Notes under the pieces: model-generated | The model's database searches: none | Told to the model about the DNA's origin: nothing | What the model saw: the letters and a program-made list of their open reading frames with translations, nothing else | DNA from: a bacterium | GTDB taxonomy: Bacteria; Hydrothermota; UBA3073; JACQXS01 | Length of the DNA stretch: 55,352 bases | Reading direction: 5' to 3' | Assembly: GCA_030605695.1 (NCBI GenBank) | Contig: JAUWHX010000055.1 | Span: 1 to 55,352 of the forward strand | Shown: in pieces, positions 25,315 to 33,236 of the stretch | Layout of the letters: each line of letters opens with the position of its first letter | How positions within the stretch are numbered: position 1 is the stretch's first letter | Position numbers and translations under genes: made by a program

Positions 25315-27150
25315 TCATTTCAATATTATGAACTTCAAAACCTTGTTTTTATCTCTGTATGATAATCTCGCAAAGTAAACACCAGAGTTCTTGCTCATTG
25401 TATCAAACTTGTTCGTCCCTCCTCCAAGATAACCATTATATACACTCTCTGCTAATCTACCAGCCACATCATAAATCATAAGTGAAACCTTATCTCCAAA
25501 TGGAAGCTTAATTACAAGTTTGTTCCCCTCAAATCCCGATATAACATCAGAAGAAACAGAAACTTCTTCTATGTTAGTTGAATGATACCGATGAGTCAAC
25601 CACACTTCATAAAGCACTGGTATATCATCGTCTCCTCTAAACTCGGCTTTATACTGAAACATCTCTGCTTTACGCTCACCGAGAGAAAAGCTATCTACTA
25701 CATTCTTTCCTATAATAGCAGCGTGAGGCCCATCCCATTGCTTATTTACAATGTCGGAACTATCAGAACCAATTCTCCAATAAAAAGCTAAAGCTGTATC
25801 ATTTGGAACACACGCTTTATAACCAAAATACTCTACTATATTGGATGTATCTGGAAGCTCAAGTATGGAAGATTCAAGAAAACCCAAGTCTGCAAATGCC
25901 TCTAACATCCGGTTTTCATAAACTATATGGGCATTTTTCTCGGTCACCAAAATATCCATACTCGGAACACATTCCCAGCACCTTAAAGATGCCACATACA
26001 CCCAATGAGAGTTATGGCTCATAGCTGCAGTATCTACATCATAAACGCTGAATGTCAAAGGATTAGCAGGGTCCTGACGAAACCAACCAATTTCATCATA
26101 AGTGCCTGCTATATCAGGTAAGCCATCTAAATCTATATCAGCAGCTATCGCCCCATCCATATAGTGTCCAGAAGAAACTTCAGCTAATAAAGTGCTGTCA
26201 AAATTATAACCTGTCCCATCGTTAAGAAGCGCATAAAATCCTTTAACACCACTATCCCATTGTTTTCCACATACTAAATCCATATCGCCATCCATATCTA
26301 TATCTTCTGCCCATGCACCATCAAAATCGCCATCAACCCAGTAATTACTGCTCCAAGATAGTGTGAAATGACCTGTTCTATCATTAAGGAAAACATAATT
26401 GGAATTAAAGCCAATAGAATAAATGTCAGGAAAACCATCTCCATTGAAATCTGCAGGATAGACTCTCCACCCATCGTCAAAAAGGTTTCCTATAAGCTCT
26501 TTGGCAAAATTCTGAGCCCCATCATTACGAAAGAGATAAACATCTCCATGAGATTGACTGCTACTGTTATCGACAGCTATCATATCCACATCCCCATCTA
26601 ATTCCACATCCGCAGATGACACTCTATGATAACCAATTCCGTTATCCACGATGTGCCATATCCATAATGAACCTTGATTTTCATACCAGCCCAAACCTAC
26701 TCCCTTTGTAGCAACTAAAACATCTATATCGCCATCTGTATCAAGGTCACAGGGATAAACAGATAGATAGACAGAAAATCCATCATTAGCAGGCCCTATT
26801 ATATGTTTTGTCGCGAAAGTGTAGTCTCCAAGATTCTCATACCAAACTACCTTATCAGCAGTATGAGCGACCAAATCTTTCTTCCCGTCCTTGTTTATAT
26901 CCGCCGGCATAAAACCCTGATGGTTACTTCCTATGCCCCAATTGCTTTCTACTATATGTTTTTCCCATTTTGAGTAGTCCCATTCAGTGGCTACCAGCGA
27001 AACTTGACCCGGAGTAGCAGCAGTAACACTATCACCTTTATAGTATTGAGTTCTCCAATCGCTTGCTGGTCCTAAAACTCCTGAGCCGCCCATCCAATCT
27101 GTCTGCAGACTCACGGCTCCAATAACTATTAAAAACAATAGGTGTAACAT
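25315..27150 (-). CDS. Secreted VCBS/FG-GAP-repeat protein with T9SS sorting domain
   Basis: The 611-residue protein has a signal peptide (MLHLLFLIVIGAVSLQ). FG-GAP/VCBS blades follow from about 55 to 400, each with an Asp-rich calcium loop (ADINKDGKKDLVAHTADKVVWYEN, DLDTDGDIDVLVA, DINMDGDMDLVCGKQW). A beta domain (about 430-530) follows, and the C-terminus (about 540-611: LMIYDVAGRLAESVYNGY, NSGVYFARLSYRD) is a T9SS-type sorting domain without a clear YPNPF. The propeller is predicted to be extracellular and to bind calcium; its ligand is unknown. An AAAGGAGG ribosome site precedes the start. Confidence 0.85.
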   Translation of the reverse strand: MLHLLFLIVIGAVSLQTDWMGGSGVLGPASDWRTQYYKGDSVTAATPGQVSLVATEWDYSKWEKHIVESNWGIGSNHQGFMPADINKDGKKDLVAHTADKVVWYENLGDYTFATKHIIGPANDGFSVYLSVYPCDLDTDGDIDVLVATKGVGLGWYENQGSLWIWHIVDNGIGYHRVSSADVELDGDVDMIAVDNSSSQSHGDVYLFRNDGAQNFAKELIGNLFDDGWRVYPADFNGDGFPDIYSIGFNSNYVFLNDRTGHFTLSWSSNYWVDGDFDGAWAEDIDMDGDMDLVCGKQWDSGVKGFYALLNDGTGYNFDSTLLAEVSSGHYMDGAIAADIDLDGLPDIAGTYDEIGWFRQDPANPLTFSVYDVDTAAMSHNSHWVYVASLRCWECVPSMDILVTEKNAHIVYENRMLEAFADLGFLESSILELPDTSNIVEYFGYKACVPNDTALAFYWRIGSDSSDIVNKQWDGPHAAIIGKNVVDSFSLGERKAEMFQYKAEFRGDDDIPVLYEVWLTHRYHSTNIEEVSVSSDVISGFEGNKLVIKLPFGDKVSLMIYDVAGRLAESVYNGYLGGGTNKFDTMSKNSGVYFARLSYRDKNKVLKFIILK

Positions 27151-27390
27151 TATACCCTCCTTTTTTTATAAAAACTTCTTCTTGTATAAAATAATGTTAT
27201 AACTGGGTGATATAAGGTAGGAAATATAGGGGGGCTTTGAAGAACAACTTTCCGCAGAGAAAAGTTATTTACGGCATTTAATTAAACTCCAATTTCTTTC
27301 TGATATCTCTCATCTTACCCCTCTATTAATAACTTACTCTAAAAAAGTGATTTTGTCAAGTAAAAAACAAAAAAAGTTGCAGTAACAATG

Positions 27391-27430
27391 AATTTCTACG
27401 AATTTCCATAAGTTTCTATTAATTTCCGAA
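27391..27430. repeat. 10-bp-phased repeat in the 556-bp gap before the protease operon
   Basis: AATTTCTACG, AATTTCCATA, AGTTTCTATT, AATTTCCGAA: four imperfect 10-mers, one per DNA helical turn, so the AATTT runs face the same side and may bend the DNA. The rest of 27151-27706 is AT-rich and holds two promoter-like sites and nothing coding that I can support. Confidence 0.6.
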
Positions 27431-27488
27431 TTCTCTGTGAGTGGTTAAATTATTTTCCCTTATCTATTTAAGAAGTCCCTGAAAAAAC

Positions 27489-27516
27489 TTGACTCTTTGA
27501 AAGAATGGTGTAAGAT
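27489..27516 (+). promoter_or_regulatory. Possible upstream promoter of the protease operon
   Basis: TTGACT (27489-27494), 16-bp spacer, TAAGAT (27511-27516). Confidence 0.4.
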
Positions 27517-27601
27517 AAATTCAAGAGATAAAAAGTAGCTACCGATTATGCAGATTTTATAAAAATTGGCATTACTTTTATGACGATTTCTAAAAAAACA
27601 T

Positions 27602-27629
27602 TTGACATTGAATAAAAAAGAGTTATTAT
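27602..27629 (+). promoter_or_regulatory. Probable promoter of the protease operon
   Basis: TTGACA (27602-27607), 16-bp spacer, TATTAT (27624-27629), leaving a leader of roughly 70 bases before the ATG at 27707. No Shine-Dalgarno is evident before that ATG. Confidence 0.6.
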
Positions 27630-27706
27630 ACAACCAATTCTTGTGGGAAATTTAGTTTTAACCTATAGAGAAATTGATTTTAGCCAATAATTAATAAAAT
27701 AACATT

Positions 27707-28765
27707 ATGCCAAAGAAAAAAGTAAAACAATCTAACCCGGTGTCCCGGCTTGACTTAATTAAACAGATTGAAAAAGAGCGCCAATCTGCTGTGATTTGTT
27801 ATATTACAGGAGACAAAGATAAGTTTCATACTCAGATTGGAGAAGATGTAATTCTAATGCTTTTTCGGCACTTAGAATTGATTGGCAAAAAGGATAATAT
27901 TGATTTATTCCTTTATACCCGTGGTGGAGATATGGTCACGCCAATTAGAATTGTTAAGCTTATAAGAAATTACTGTAAAAAGTTCAGTCTGTTAGTTCCT
28001 TATCGGGCACATAGCGCGGGAACACTTATTGCTCTTGGAGCCGATGAAATTGTGATGGGTAAATTGGGTGAATTAACGCCGGTGGACCCTACAACCACAC
28101 ATCCATTTAATCCAAGGGATCTGGCAGTCGACCCCAAAAAACCCATGTCTATTAGCGTTGAGGATATTACTTCTTATTTACTTCTTGCAAAAGAGAAAGG
28201 GAAAGTTAAGGAGAACCAAATGGGAGAGATTTATGAGAATCTCACTAAACACTTATATCCTAACCCTAAACATCTTCACCCTTTAGCGTTAGGTAATGTT
28301 TATAGAGCACAAAGAATGAGTAGAATGTTATCTGAGAAACTTCTGAGTCTTCATATAGATGTTGAAAAGAAAAGCAATAAAGAGACTATAGAAAAAATTG
28401 TAAATGAGATTACCAGTAATATCTGTATTCATAATTATCCTATCTATAGAGATGAGGGAGAAGCATTAGGACTTAATGTAGTTACTCCTAAAAATGAATT
28501 AGAAAAAATGTTATGGGACTTGTATGAAAAATATGCTGAGGACATGGAATTAACAAAGCCGTTTAATCCTTTAGTTACATTAGGAACTGCTAATACTAGA
28601 GATATAAGATTGCAAGCGGCTCACATAGAAAGTGAAAAAGCACAAGACACTTTCTTTTTTTACATTCAGCTAAATAAAATAACAGCATCCCAAGTACCGG
28701 GTCAGCCTCCCATACCAGGAGTAAATGTGAGCGCGGTGCCCTCTGGTTGGGAAAAAGTGAGGTAA
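27707..28765 (+). CDS. ClpP-fold serine protease, SDH proteinase (SppA-like) family
   Basis: The 352-residue protein has the crotonase/ClpP-type core: LFLYTRGGDMVTPIRIVKLI (about 67-86, oxyanion-loop Gly-Gly) and nucleophile S103 in YRAHSAGTLIALGADEIVMGKLGELTPVDP. This matches the 'serine dehydrogenase proteinase' family, which uses a Ser/Lys dyad. There is no signal peptide or membrane segment, so unlike SppA it should be cytosolic. The C-terminal 150 residues are helical and less conserved. It overlaps the next gene by 19 bases. The three-gene context (this protease, a DUF5678 protein, a retropepsin-like protease) suggests a processing cascade or toxin-antitoxin-like module; that is inference. 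Confidence 0.85.
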   Translation: MPKKKVKQSNPVSRLDLIKQIEKERQSAVICYITGDKDKFHTQIGEDVILMLFRHLELIGKKDNIDLFLYTRGGDMVTPIRIVKLIRNYCKKFSLLVPYRAHSAGTLIALGADEIVMGKLGELTPVDPTTTHPFNPRDLAVDPKKPMSISVEDITSYLLLAKEKGKVKENQMGEIYENLTKHLYPNPKHLHPLALGNVYRAQRMSRMLSEKLLSLHIDVEKKSNKETIEKIVNEITSNICIHNYPIYRDEGEALGLNVVTPKNELEKMLWDLYEKYAEDMELTKPFNPLVTLGTANTRDIRLQAAHIESEKAQDTFFFYIQLNKITASQVPGQPPIPGVNVSAVPSGWEKVR

Positions 28766-29184
28766 TTATGGATACTGCAAATACAATTTTTTCCAGTGAA
28801 GGAACTGTGTTAATGCCCCAACAGATAGGTAAGATAGGAAATATTCCTATCTTTGCTTATCCTGGAGTAGATATACCTCTTGTAGAAGAACCAACTGGAA
28901 CGGATAATCATTTAGAAATAGAAAGACCAGTTATTTGTGAAGATATAAATGTGCTTGAATTGGCAAAAAAGTATTATGAGGAACATAAGCATCTTTTGCT
29001 AAAGAAATACAGGGGCAAATATATTGCTATTCTTAATAACAAAATAGTTGGGTCAGGTAAAGATTTCTCGCTCCTTGCTCGGAGAGTCTATAAAAAATAT
29101 GGCTATCAAACAATGTATATGCCATTCGTTAATGTAAAAGAAAAGATTGTCCGAATTCCTTCTCCCAGAGTCAAAGTTTCGTAA
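28747..29184 (+). CDS. DUF5678-domain protein between two protease genes
   Basis: The 145-residue protein starts inside the end of the serine protease gene and ends two bases before the aspartic protease. Its C-terminal half (about 75-130: YYEEHKHLLLKKYRGKYIAILNNKIVGSG then KDFSLLARRVYKKYGY) matches the DUF5678 pattern (Y-x-GKYVAI...K-V-V-GSGKD). The N-terminal half (10-70) has a short beta-rich stretch (QIGKIGNIPIFAYPGVDIPL) that I do not recognise. DUF5678 genes next to retropepsin-like genes are familiar from other genomes, so it may be a substrate, adaptor or inhibitor of the protease. Confidence 0.75.
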   Translation: MGKSEVIMDTANTIFSSEGTVLMPQQIGKIGNIPIFAYPGVDIPLVEEPTGTDNHLEIERPVICEDINVLELAKKYYEEHKHLLLKKYRGKYIAILNNKIVGSGKDFSLLARRVYKKYGYQTMYMPFVNVKEKIVRIPSPRVKVS

Positions 29185-29186
29185 TT

Positions 29187-29588
29187 ATGCCGAAGAAAAA
29201 ACTCCTTGCTTATTCTTACGATAAAGACAACTTTGACCCTCCAGCTCCAGTTTTGGAAGTCTCTTTGTCTACACCAACTCTGATATCACATAGTCATATC
29301 GTTAAATCTCTTGCACTTCTTGATTCTGGAGCAGACATGACTGTAATTCCTCAATGGATAGTACAACAACTCCAGCTTAAATATGTGGATAAAATACCGG
29401 TAGCTGGATATAAGGGACGTTCCCAACCGACTTTTGTCTATTCAGTAAAAATCATTTTCAGTAATTTAGGAGATTTCATAATTAGAGCTATAGCATCCGA
29501 CAGCGAGAATGTTTTAATTGGAAGAGATATACTTAATAAGTGGTCGTTATTTTTGAAGGGACGCAGTGGAATTTTTGAAATCAGTTAG
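29187..29588 (+). CDS. Retropepsin-like aspartic protease
   Basis: The 133-residue protein has a single active-site motif, D46-S-G in LALLDSGADMTVIPQ, and the C-terminal signature VLIGRDILNKW of retroviral-type proteases. Only one half-site is present, so it should act as a homodimer like retropepsins. There is no signal peptide or membrane segment; likely cytosolic. Two bases after the DUF5678 gene. It is the last gene of the operon; a small hairpin follows. Confidence 0.85.
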   Translation: MPKKKLLAYSYDKDNFDPPAPVLEVSLSTPTLISHSHIVKSLALLDSGADMTVIPQWIVQQLQLKYVDKIPVAGYKGRSQPTFVYSVKIIFSNLGDFIIRAIASDSENVLIGRDILNKWSLFLKGRSGIFEIS

Positions 29589-29605
29589 TGATGTAACTTC
29601 ATTTA

Positions 29606-29624
29606 AGCAAGGATGAATCTTGCT
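29606..29624. terminator. Weak hairpin between convergent genes
   Basis: AGCAAG (29606-29611) pairs with CTTGCT (29619-29624) in the 36-base gap between the aspartic protease gene and sucD, which converge. No long T-run follows. Confidence 0.4.
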
Positions 29625-30491
29625 CTACAATCTTTGCTTAATTAAATCGGGGATTTCCATCGGAGTGCGGGCTACAGATACTCCTGCTTCTTCAAGTGCC
29701 TTAATTTTTGCCTCCGCAGTCCCAGTGCCACCTGCTATTATAGCTCCTGCATGACCCATCCTTTTTCCGGCAGGAGCCGCACGACCAGCAATGAACGAGA
29801 CTACCGGCTTACGCATCTCAGACTTAATATAAGAGGCGGCTATTTCCTCGTCTGTACCACCTATCTCGCCTATTAAAACTACAGCATCTGTGCCTTCATC
29901 AGCTTCAAAAAGAGGCAATAGGTCAATAAATGACATCCCAATAATCTGGTCTCCTCCTATTCCAAGACAGGTGCTCTGACCAAGACCCGCACTACTGAGC
30001 TGGTCAACTACCTCATAAGTAAGAGTCCCACTTCTTGAGATTACTCCAATCTTTCCGGGTTTATGAATTCCACCAGGCATTATTCCAACTTTCGCTACAC
30101 CCGGAGTAATTATTCCTGGAGAGTTAGGACCTATCATCTTAGTTGGCTTTCCTTTTAAATAGTTATATATTTTAAGCACTTCTTGTGTAGGAACACCCTC
30201 TGTTATAGCCACAATCAGCTTAATGCCTGCATCTATGGCTTCGTAAATAGCATCAGGAGCAAAGCGAGCAGGCACATAAGTTGCTGAGGTATTCGCCCCT
30301 GTCGCCTCTACAGCTTCCTGCACTGTGTTAAATACAGGAACTCCGTGAACTTCTTGCCCTCCTTTGCCGGGAGTAACACCAGCAACCACAGGAGTCCCAT
30401 AATCCAGCATCCCTTTGGTATGAAAACTACCGTCTCGTCCGGTAATTCCCTGCACACAAACTCTCGTATCTTTATCTACTAAAATACTCAT
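29625..30491 (-). CDS. sucD: Succinyl-CoA synthetase (succinate-CoA ligase), alpha subunit
   Basis: The 288-residue subunit has the CoA-binding Rossmann domain ([22 protein letters not shown]) and the phosphorylated histidine in [18 protein letters not shown] (about residue 246). Together with sucC it converts succinyl-CoA to succinate with nucleotide phosphorylation. It lies downstream of sucC on the same strand, separated by 213 bp of repeat-rich DNA instead of the usual tight spacing. Confidence 0.95.
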   Translation of the reverse strand: MSILVDKDTRVCVQGITGRDGSFHTKGMLDYGTPVVAGVTPGKGGQEVHGVPVFNTVQEAVEATGANTSATYVPARFAPDAIYEAIDAGIKLIVAITEGVPTQEVLKIYNYLKGKPTKMIGPNSPGIITPGVAKVGIMPGGIHKPGKIGVISRSGTLTYEVVDQLSSAGLGQSTCLGIGGDQIIGMSFIDLLPLFEADEGTDAVVLIGEIGGTDEEIAASYIKSEMRKPVVSFIAGRAAPAGKRMGHAGAIIAGGTGTAEAKIKALEEAGVSVARTPMEIPDLIKQRL

Positions 30492-30510
30492 CTAATCTTT
30501 TAATTTTATA

Positions 30511-30690
30511 ATCTGTGTCTATCTGTGTTCATCTGTGGTTAACTAATTATTTTCAATTCGCTCAATTCGTGTAATTCGTGGTTCAGGTTTTTCCTTTGCG
30601 AGCTTTGTGTTCTTTGTGGTTCATTTTTTCTTCTTAGCATTTGGCATTTATAATTCATAATTCTTTTTTTCTGTGTCCTCTGTGGTTCAA
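30511..30690. repeat. Repeat-filled spacer between sucC and sucD
   Basis: Successive short tandem triplets: 10-mers ATCTGTGTCT, ATCTGTGTTC, ATCTGTGGTT (30511-30540); 9-mers AATTCGCTC, AATTCGTGT, AATTCGTGG (30555-30581); 9-mers TTTGCGAGC, TTTGTGTTC, TTTGTGGTT (30595-30621); four 7-mers TTAGCAT, TTGGCAT, TTATAAT, TCATAAT (30634-30661); and a last TCTGTGTCC/TCTGTGGTT pair. These are the arm and middle words of the composite elements at 771-967 and 11724-11840. Confidence 0.8.
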
Positions 30691-30704
30691 AATTATTTTG
30701 TGAC

Positions 30705-31832
30705 TCACTCTGCAAGCTTTACTACTTTCTTCACTCCCTCTGCAAAAGAGTCTGCAAAGTTTAAATCTGTATTAGCAAGCATCTCACGAGCTTTCTCTTT
30801 ATTAGTGCCAGTCAACCTAACCACAATAGGATAAGGGACTTCCATTTTATTCATTGCTTCTATTATACCTGCGGCTATGTCATCGCATCTCGTAATCCCA
30901 CCAAATATATTGATAAGAATCGCACGCACATTTTTATTGGTTAATATTATCCGCATAGCATTTACAACTTTTTCAGGCGACGAGCTTCCTCCTACATCAA
31001 GAAAATTAGCCGGCTCTCCCCCATACAATTTAATTATGTCCATAGTGGTCATAGCAAGCCCTGCCCCATTAACAATACATGCTACACTTCCATCAAGCCC
31101 AACATATGAAAGGTCGGACTGACGCGCCTCAAGTTCTAATGGGTCTTCTGCACCAGGGTCACGAAGCTCAGCTAACTCCTTTCTAAAAAGAGCATTATCA
31201 TCAATATTAACTTTTGTATCACATGCAAGGAGTTTCCCCTCCACAGTTACCACAAGAGGATTGATTTCCGCTAAACTACAATCATTCTCTACAAACGCCT
31301 GATAAAGCTTCCTGATAATTGAACCCGCTTCTTGCTTAAGCTCTTTTTCTTTGAAAAGTGGAGCAACCAGTCTCTGTATCTGATAGTTCTTGAGTCCTAC
31401 TAATGGGTCAACTCCTACTTTATGAATCTTGTCAGGAGTCTTCCGTGCCACTTCCTCAATTTCTATTCCGCCTGCCTCTGAGGTCATTAAAGCTATCTTT
31501 TTCCCTGCCCTATCTATTACCATTCCTACATAAAGTTCTTCCTTAATATCAATCGCTTCCGTTACCATAATCTTCTCAACCGTTATGCCTTTTATTTCCA
31601 TACCAAGTATCTCTTTAGCTAACTTTTCTGCCTCTTCTGGATTTTTAGCAAGCTTTATACCTCCGGCTTTACCTCTTCCTCCAACTTGCACTTGTGCCTT
31701 AATAACTACTGACTTTTGGAGTTTCTCGGCTATTTTCCTTGCTTCTTCGGGAGTGGCACAAACTTCTCCTTGCAGAACTGGAATTCCATATCTTGCAAAT
31801 ATCTCCCTCGCTTGATATTCGTGAACTTTCAT
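30705..31832 (-). CDS. sucC: Succinyl-CoA synthetase (succinate-CoA ligase), beta subunit
   Basis: The 375-residue subunit has the ATP-grasp domain (MKVHEYQAREIFARYGIPV, VVIKAQVQVGGRGKAGGIKLA, LAEINPLVVTVEGKLLACDTK) and the C-terminal CoA-ligase domain (GSVACIVNGAGLAMTTMDIIKLYGG is split by loops; FGGITRCDDIAAGI). It forms the enzyme with SucD. No good Shine-Dalgarno is visible, but the MKVHEYQ start is the family norm. Confidence 0.95.
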   Translation of the reverse strand: MKVHEYQAREIFARYGIPVLQGEVCATPEEARKIAEKLQKSVVIKAQVQVGGRGKAGGIKLAKNPEEAEKLAKEILGMEIKGITVEKIMVTEAIDIKEELYVGMVIDRAGKKIALMTSEAGGIEIEEVARKTPDKIHKVGVDPLVGLKNYQIQRLVAPLFKEKELKQEAGSIIRKLYQAFVENDCSLAEINPLVVTVEGKLLACDTKVNIDDNALFRKELAELRDPGAEDPLELEARQSDLSYVGLDGSVACIVNGAGLAMTTMDIIKLYGGEPANFLDVGGSSSPEKVVNAMRIILTNKNVRAILINIFGGITRCDDIAAGIIEAMNKMEVPYPIVVRLTGTNKEKAREMLANTDLNFADSFAEGVKKVVKLAE

Positions 31833-32047
31833 ATCTTTAATCCTGATACTCGTAAACCTTCATATCTTCAACTATACCCCAAATAAATCTTGTCAAGAAA
31901 AAATGATTTAACCACGGAGAGACAGAAATATGAAAAGATTTGAATTTCTCATACACATTCCTAAAAGTTTATATCGGGTCACTCGGTTATTAAGCTATTC
32001 ACTTTCACCATTCCAGATAAATACTAAACCAACAATTAATAACTTCT

Positions 32048-33136
32048 TCAGGTATTTTGGGCTTTAATTTCTTCTAATAATATCTCTACTATTTTATTTT
32101 TTGCAACTTTTTTTATTATTTTCCCCTTTTTGAATATGATTCCCTTATTCCTGCTTCCGGTAACACCAAAATCTGCATCTCTTGCCTCGCCAGGTCCATT
32201 CACAATACACCCCATTACTGCGATTCGCAAGGACTCACCCGTAGGGGCTGCTCCTACAGAATTCAATTTCTCTTCTATTTCCTGAACAAGCGATTCTACA
32301 TCAATCTCACATCTCCCACAGGTTGGACAAGCTATGACTTGAATTGCCTCATCCCGTAAGTCTAGAGACCTCAAAATCTCATTTCCCAACTTTACTTCCT
32401 CTTTAGAATCTCCTGTTAACGATACTCTAATTGTATCTCCAATCCCTTCAGCAAGCAATGTTCCAATTCCAACAGCCGAACGGATAGTCCCTGACATTCC
32501 ACCAGATGCAGCTGTAACCCCAAGATGCAAAGGATAATCAACTTCCTTTGAAACCAAACGATAGGCATCTATAGTAATACAAGGGTCCGATGACTTTACT
32601 GATAGCACCATTTGGTCAAAATCAAAGTCAAAGTTCTCTATTATTTTCACCCATCTAAAAATACTCTCCGCAAGAGCAGGAGCTGTAGATTTTCCATATT
32701 TTTTAACCAAATCAGACTCCAGACTCCCAGAATTTACACCTACTCTCATCGAGACACCGTAATCTTTCAAACACCTGACTACTTCTTTCACTTTAGCTTT
32801 CCCACCTATATTCCCAGGATTTATACGAATCTTGTCTGCTCCCTGTTTTACTGCCTCAATTGCAAGTTTATAGTTATAATGTATGTCTGCTATAAGGGGT
32901 ATCTTGATTTCGCATTTAATTTGCTTAATCTGTCTCGCACTCTCAAAATCAGGAACAGCTATCCTAATTAAATCACATCCAAGTTCCTCAAGTTTATGAA
33001 TCTCCTTAATAATTTGTTTTGTAAGGGAACTGCCTCTACCCCTTGACTTAACCATTGACTGAACTGAAATTGGAGCTCCTTCACCAATTTTCATATCCCC
33101 AACTTTAATCTGCTTTGTAAGCTTTCTTCTAATCAT
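32048..33136 (-). CDS. ispG: 4-hydroxy-3-methylbut-2-enyl-diphosphate synthase (IspG/GcpE)
   Basis: The 362-residue enzyme carries out the reductive step of the MEP isoprenoid pathway that makes HMBPP. The TIM-barrel start (VGDMKIGEGAPISVQSMVKS) and the three iron-sulfur cysteines in CPTCGRCEID and GCIVNGPGEA are intact. Just before the third cysteine, residues SVGAAPTGES are encoded by a palindrome-like repeat (32241-32258) that lengthens a loop usually made of only a few residues (KLNS ... LRIAVMGC). Upstream and downstream neighbours are unrelated, so it is probably transcribed alone. Confidence 0.95.
   Translation of the reverse strand: MIRRKLTKQIKVGDMKIGEGAPISVQSMVKSRGRGSSLTKQIIKEIHKLEELGCDLIRIAVPDFESARQIKQIKCEIKIPLIADIHYNYKLAIEAVKQGADKIRINPGNIGGKAKVKEVVRCLKDYGVSMRVGVNSGSLESDLVKKYGKSTAPALAESIFRWVKIIENFDFDFDQMVLSVKSSDPCITIDAYRLVSKEVDYPLHLGVTAASGGMSGTIRSAVGIGTLLAEGIGDTIRVSLTGDSKEEVKLGNEILRSLDLRDEAIQVIACPTCGRCEIDVESLVQEIEEKLNSVGAAPTGESLRIAVMGCIVNGPGEARDADFGVTGSRNKGIIFKKGKIIKKVAKNKIVEILLEEIKAQNT
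32241..32258. repeat. In-frame GTAGGGGC-type insert in ispG
   Basis: GTAGGGGCTGCTCCTACA: GTAGG pairs with CCTAC around a GC-rich centre. On the coding strand it reads SVGAAPTG. The ends match the palindromes in nnr, the exonuclease and the alcohol dehydrogenase. Confidence 0.65.
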
Positions 33137-33185
33137 CTCTACAGGATTCTATCCACAGGACTCCGTGAGCGAACAATATCTGGGA

Positions 33186-33207
33186 TTTTGAGTCGGGGAA
33201 CTCAAAA
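33186..33207. other. Hairpin in the ispG upstream gap
   Basis: TTTTGAGT (33186-33193) pairs with ACTCAAAA (33200-33207) around CGGGGA, followed by CTACCC. It lies downstream of the large cargo gene on the minus strand and may end its transcript. Confidence 0.5.
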
Positions 33208-33236
33208 CTACCCGTAAGGAAAATAGCCCTGTATTG

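Noticed and set aside
27151..27706. A small gene in the 556-bp gap before the protease operon
   Set aside because: No frame with a ribosome site and reasonable length; only promoter-like sites and a 10-bp-phased repeat are seen.
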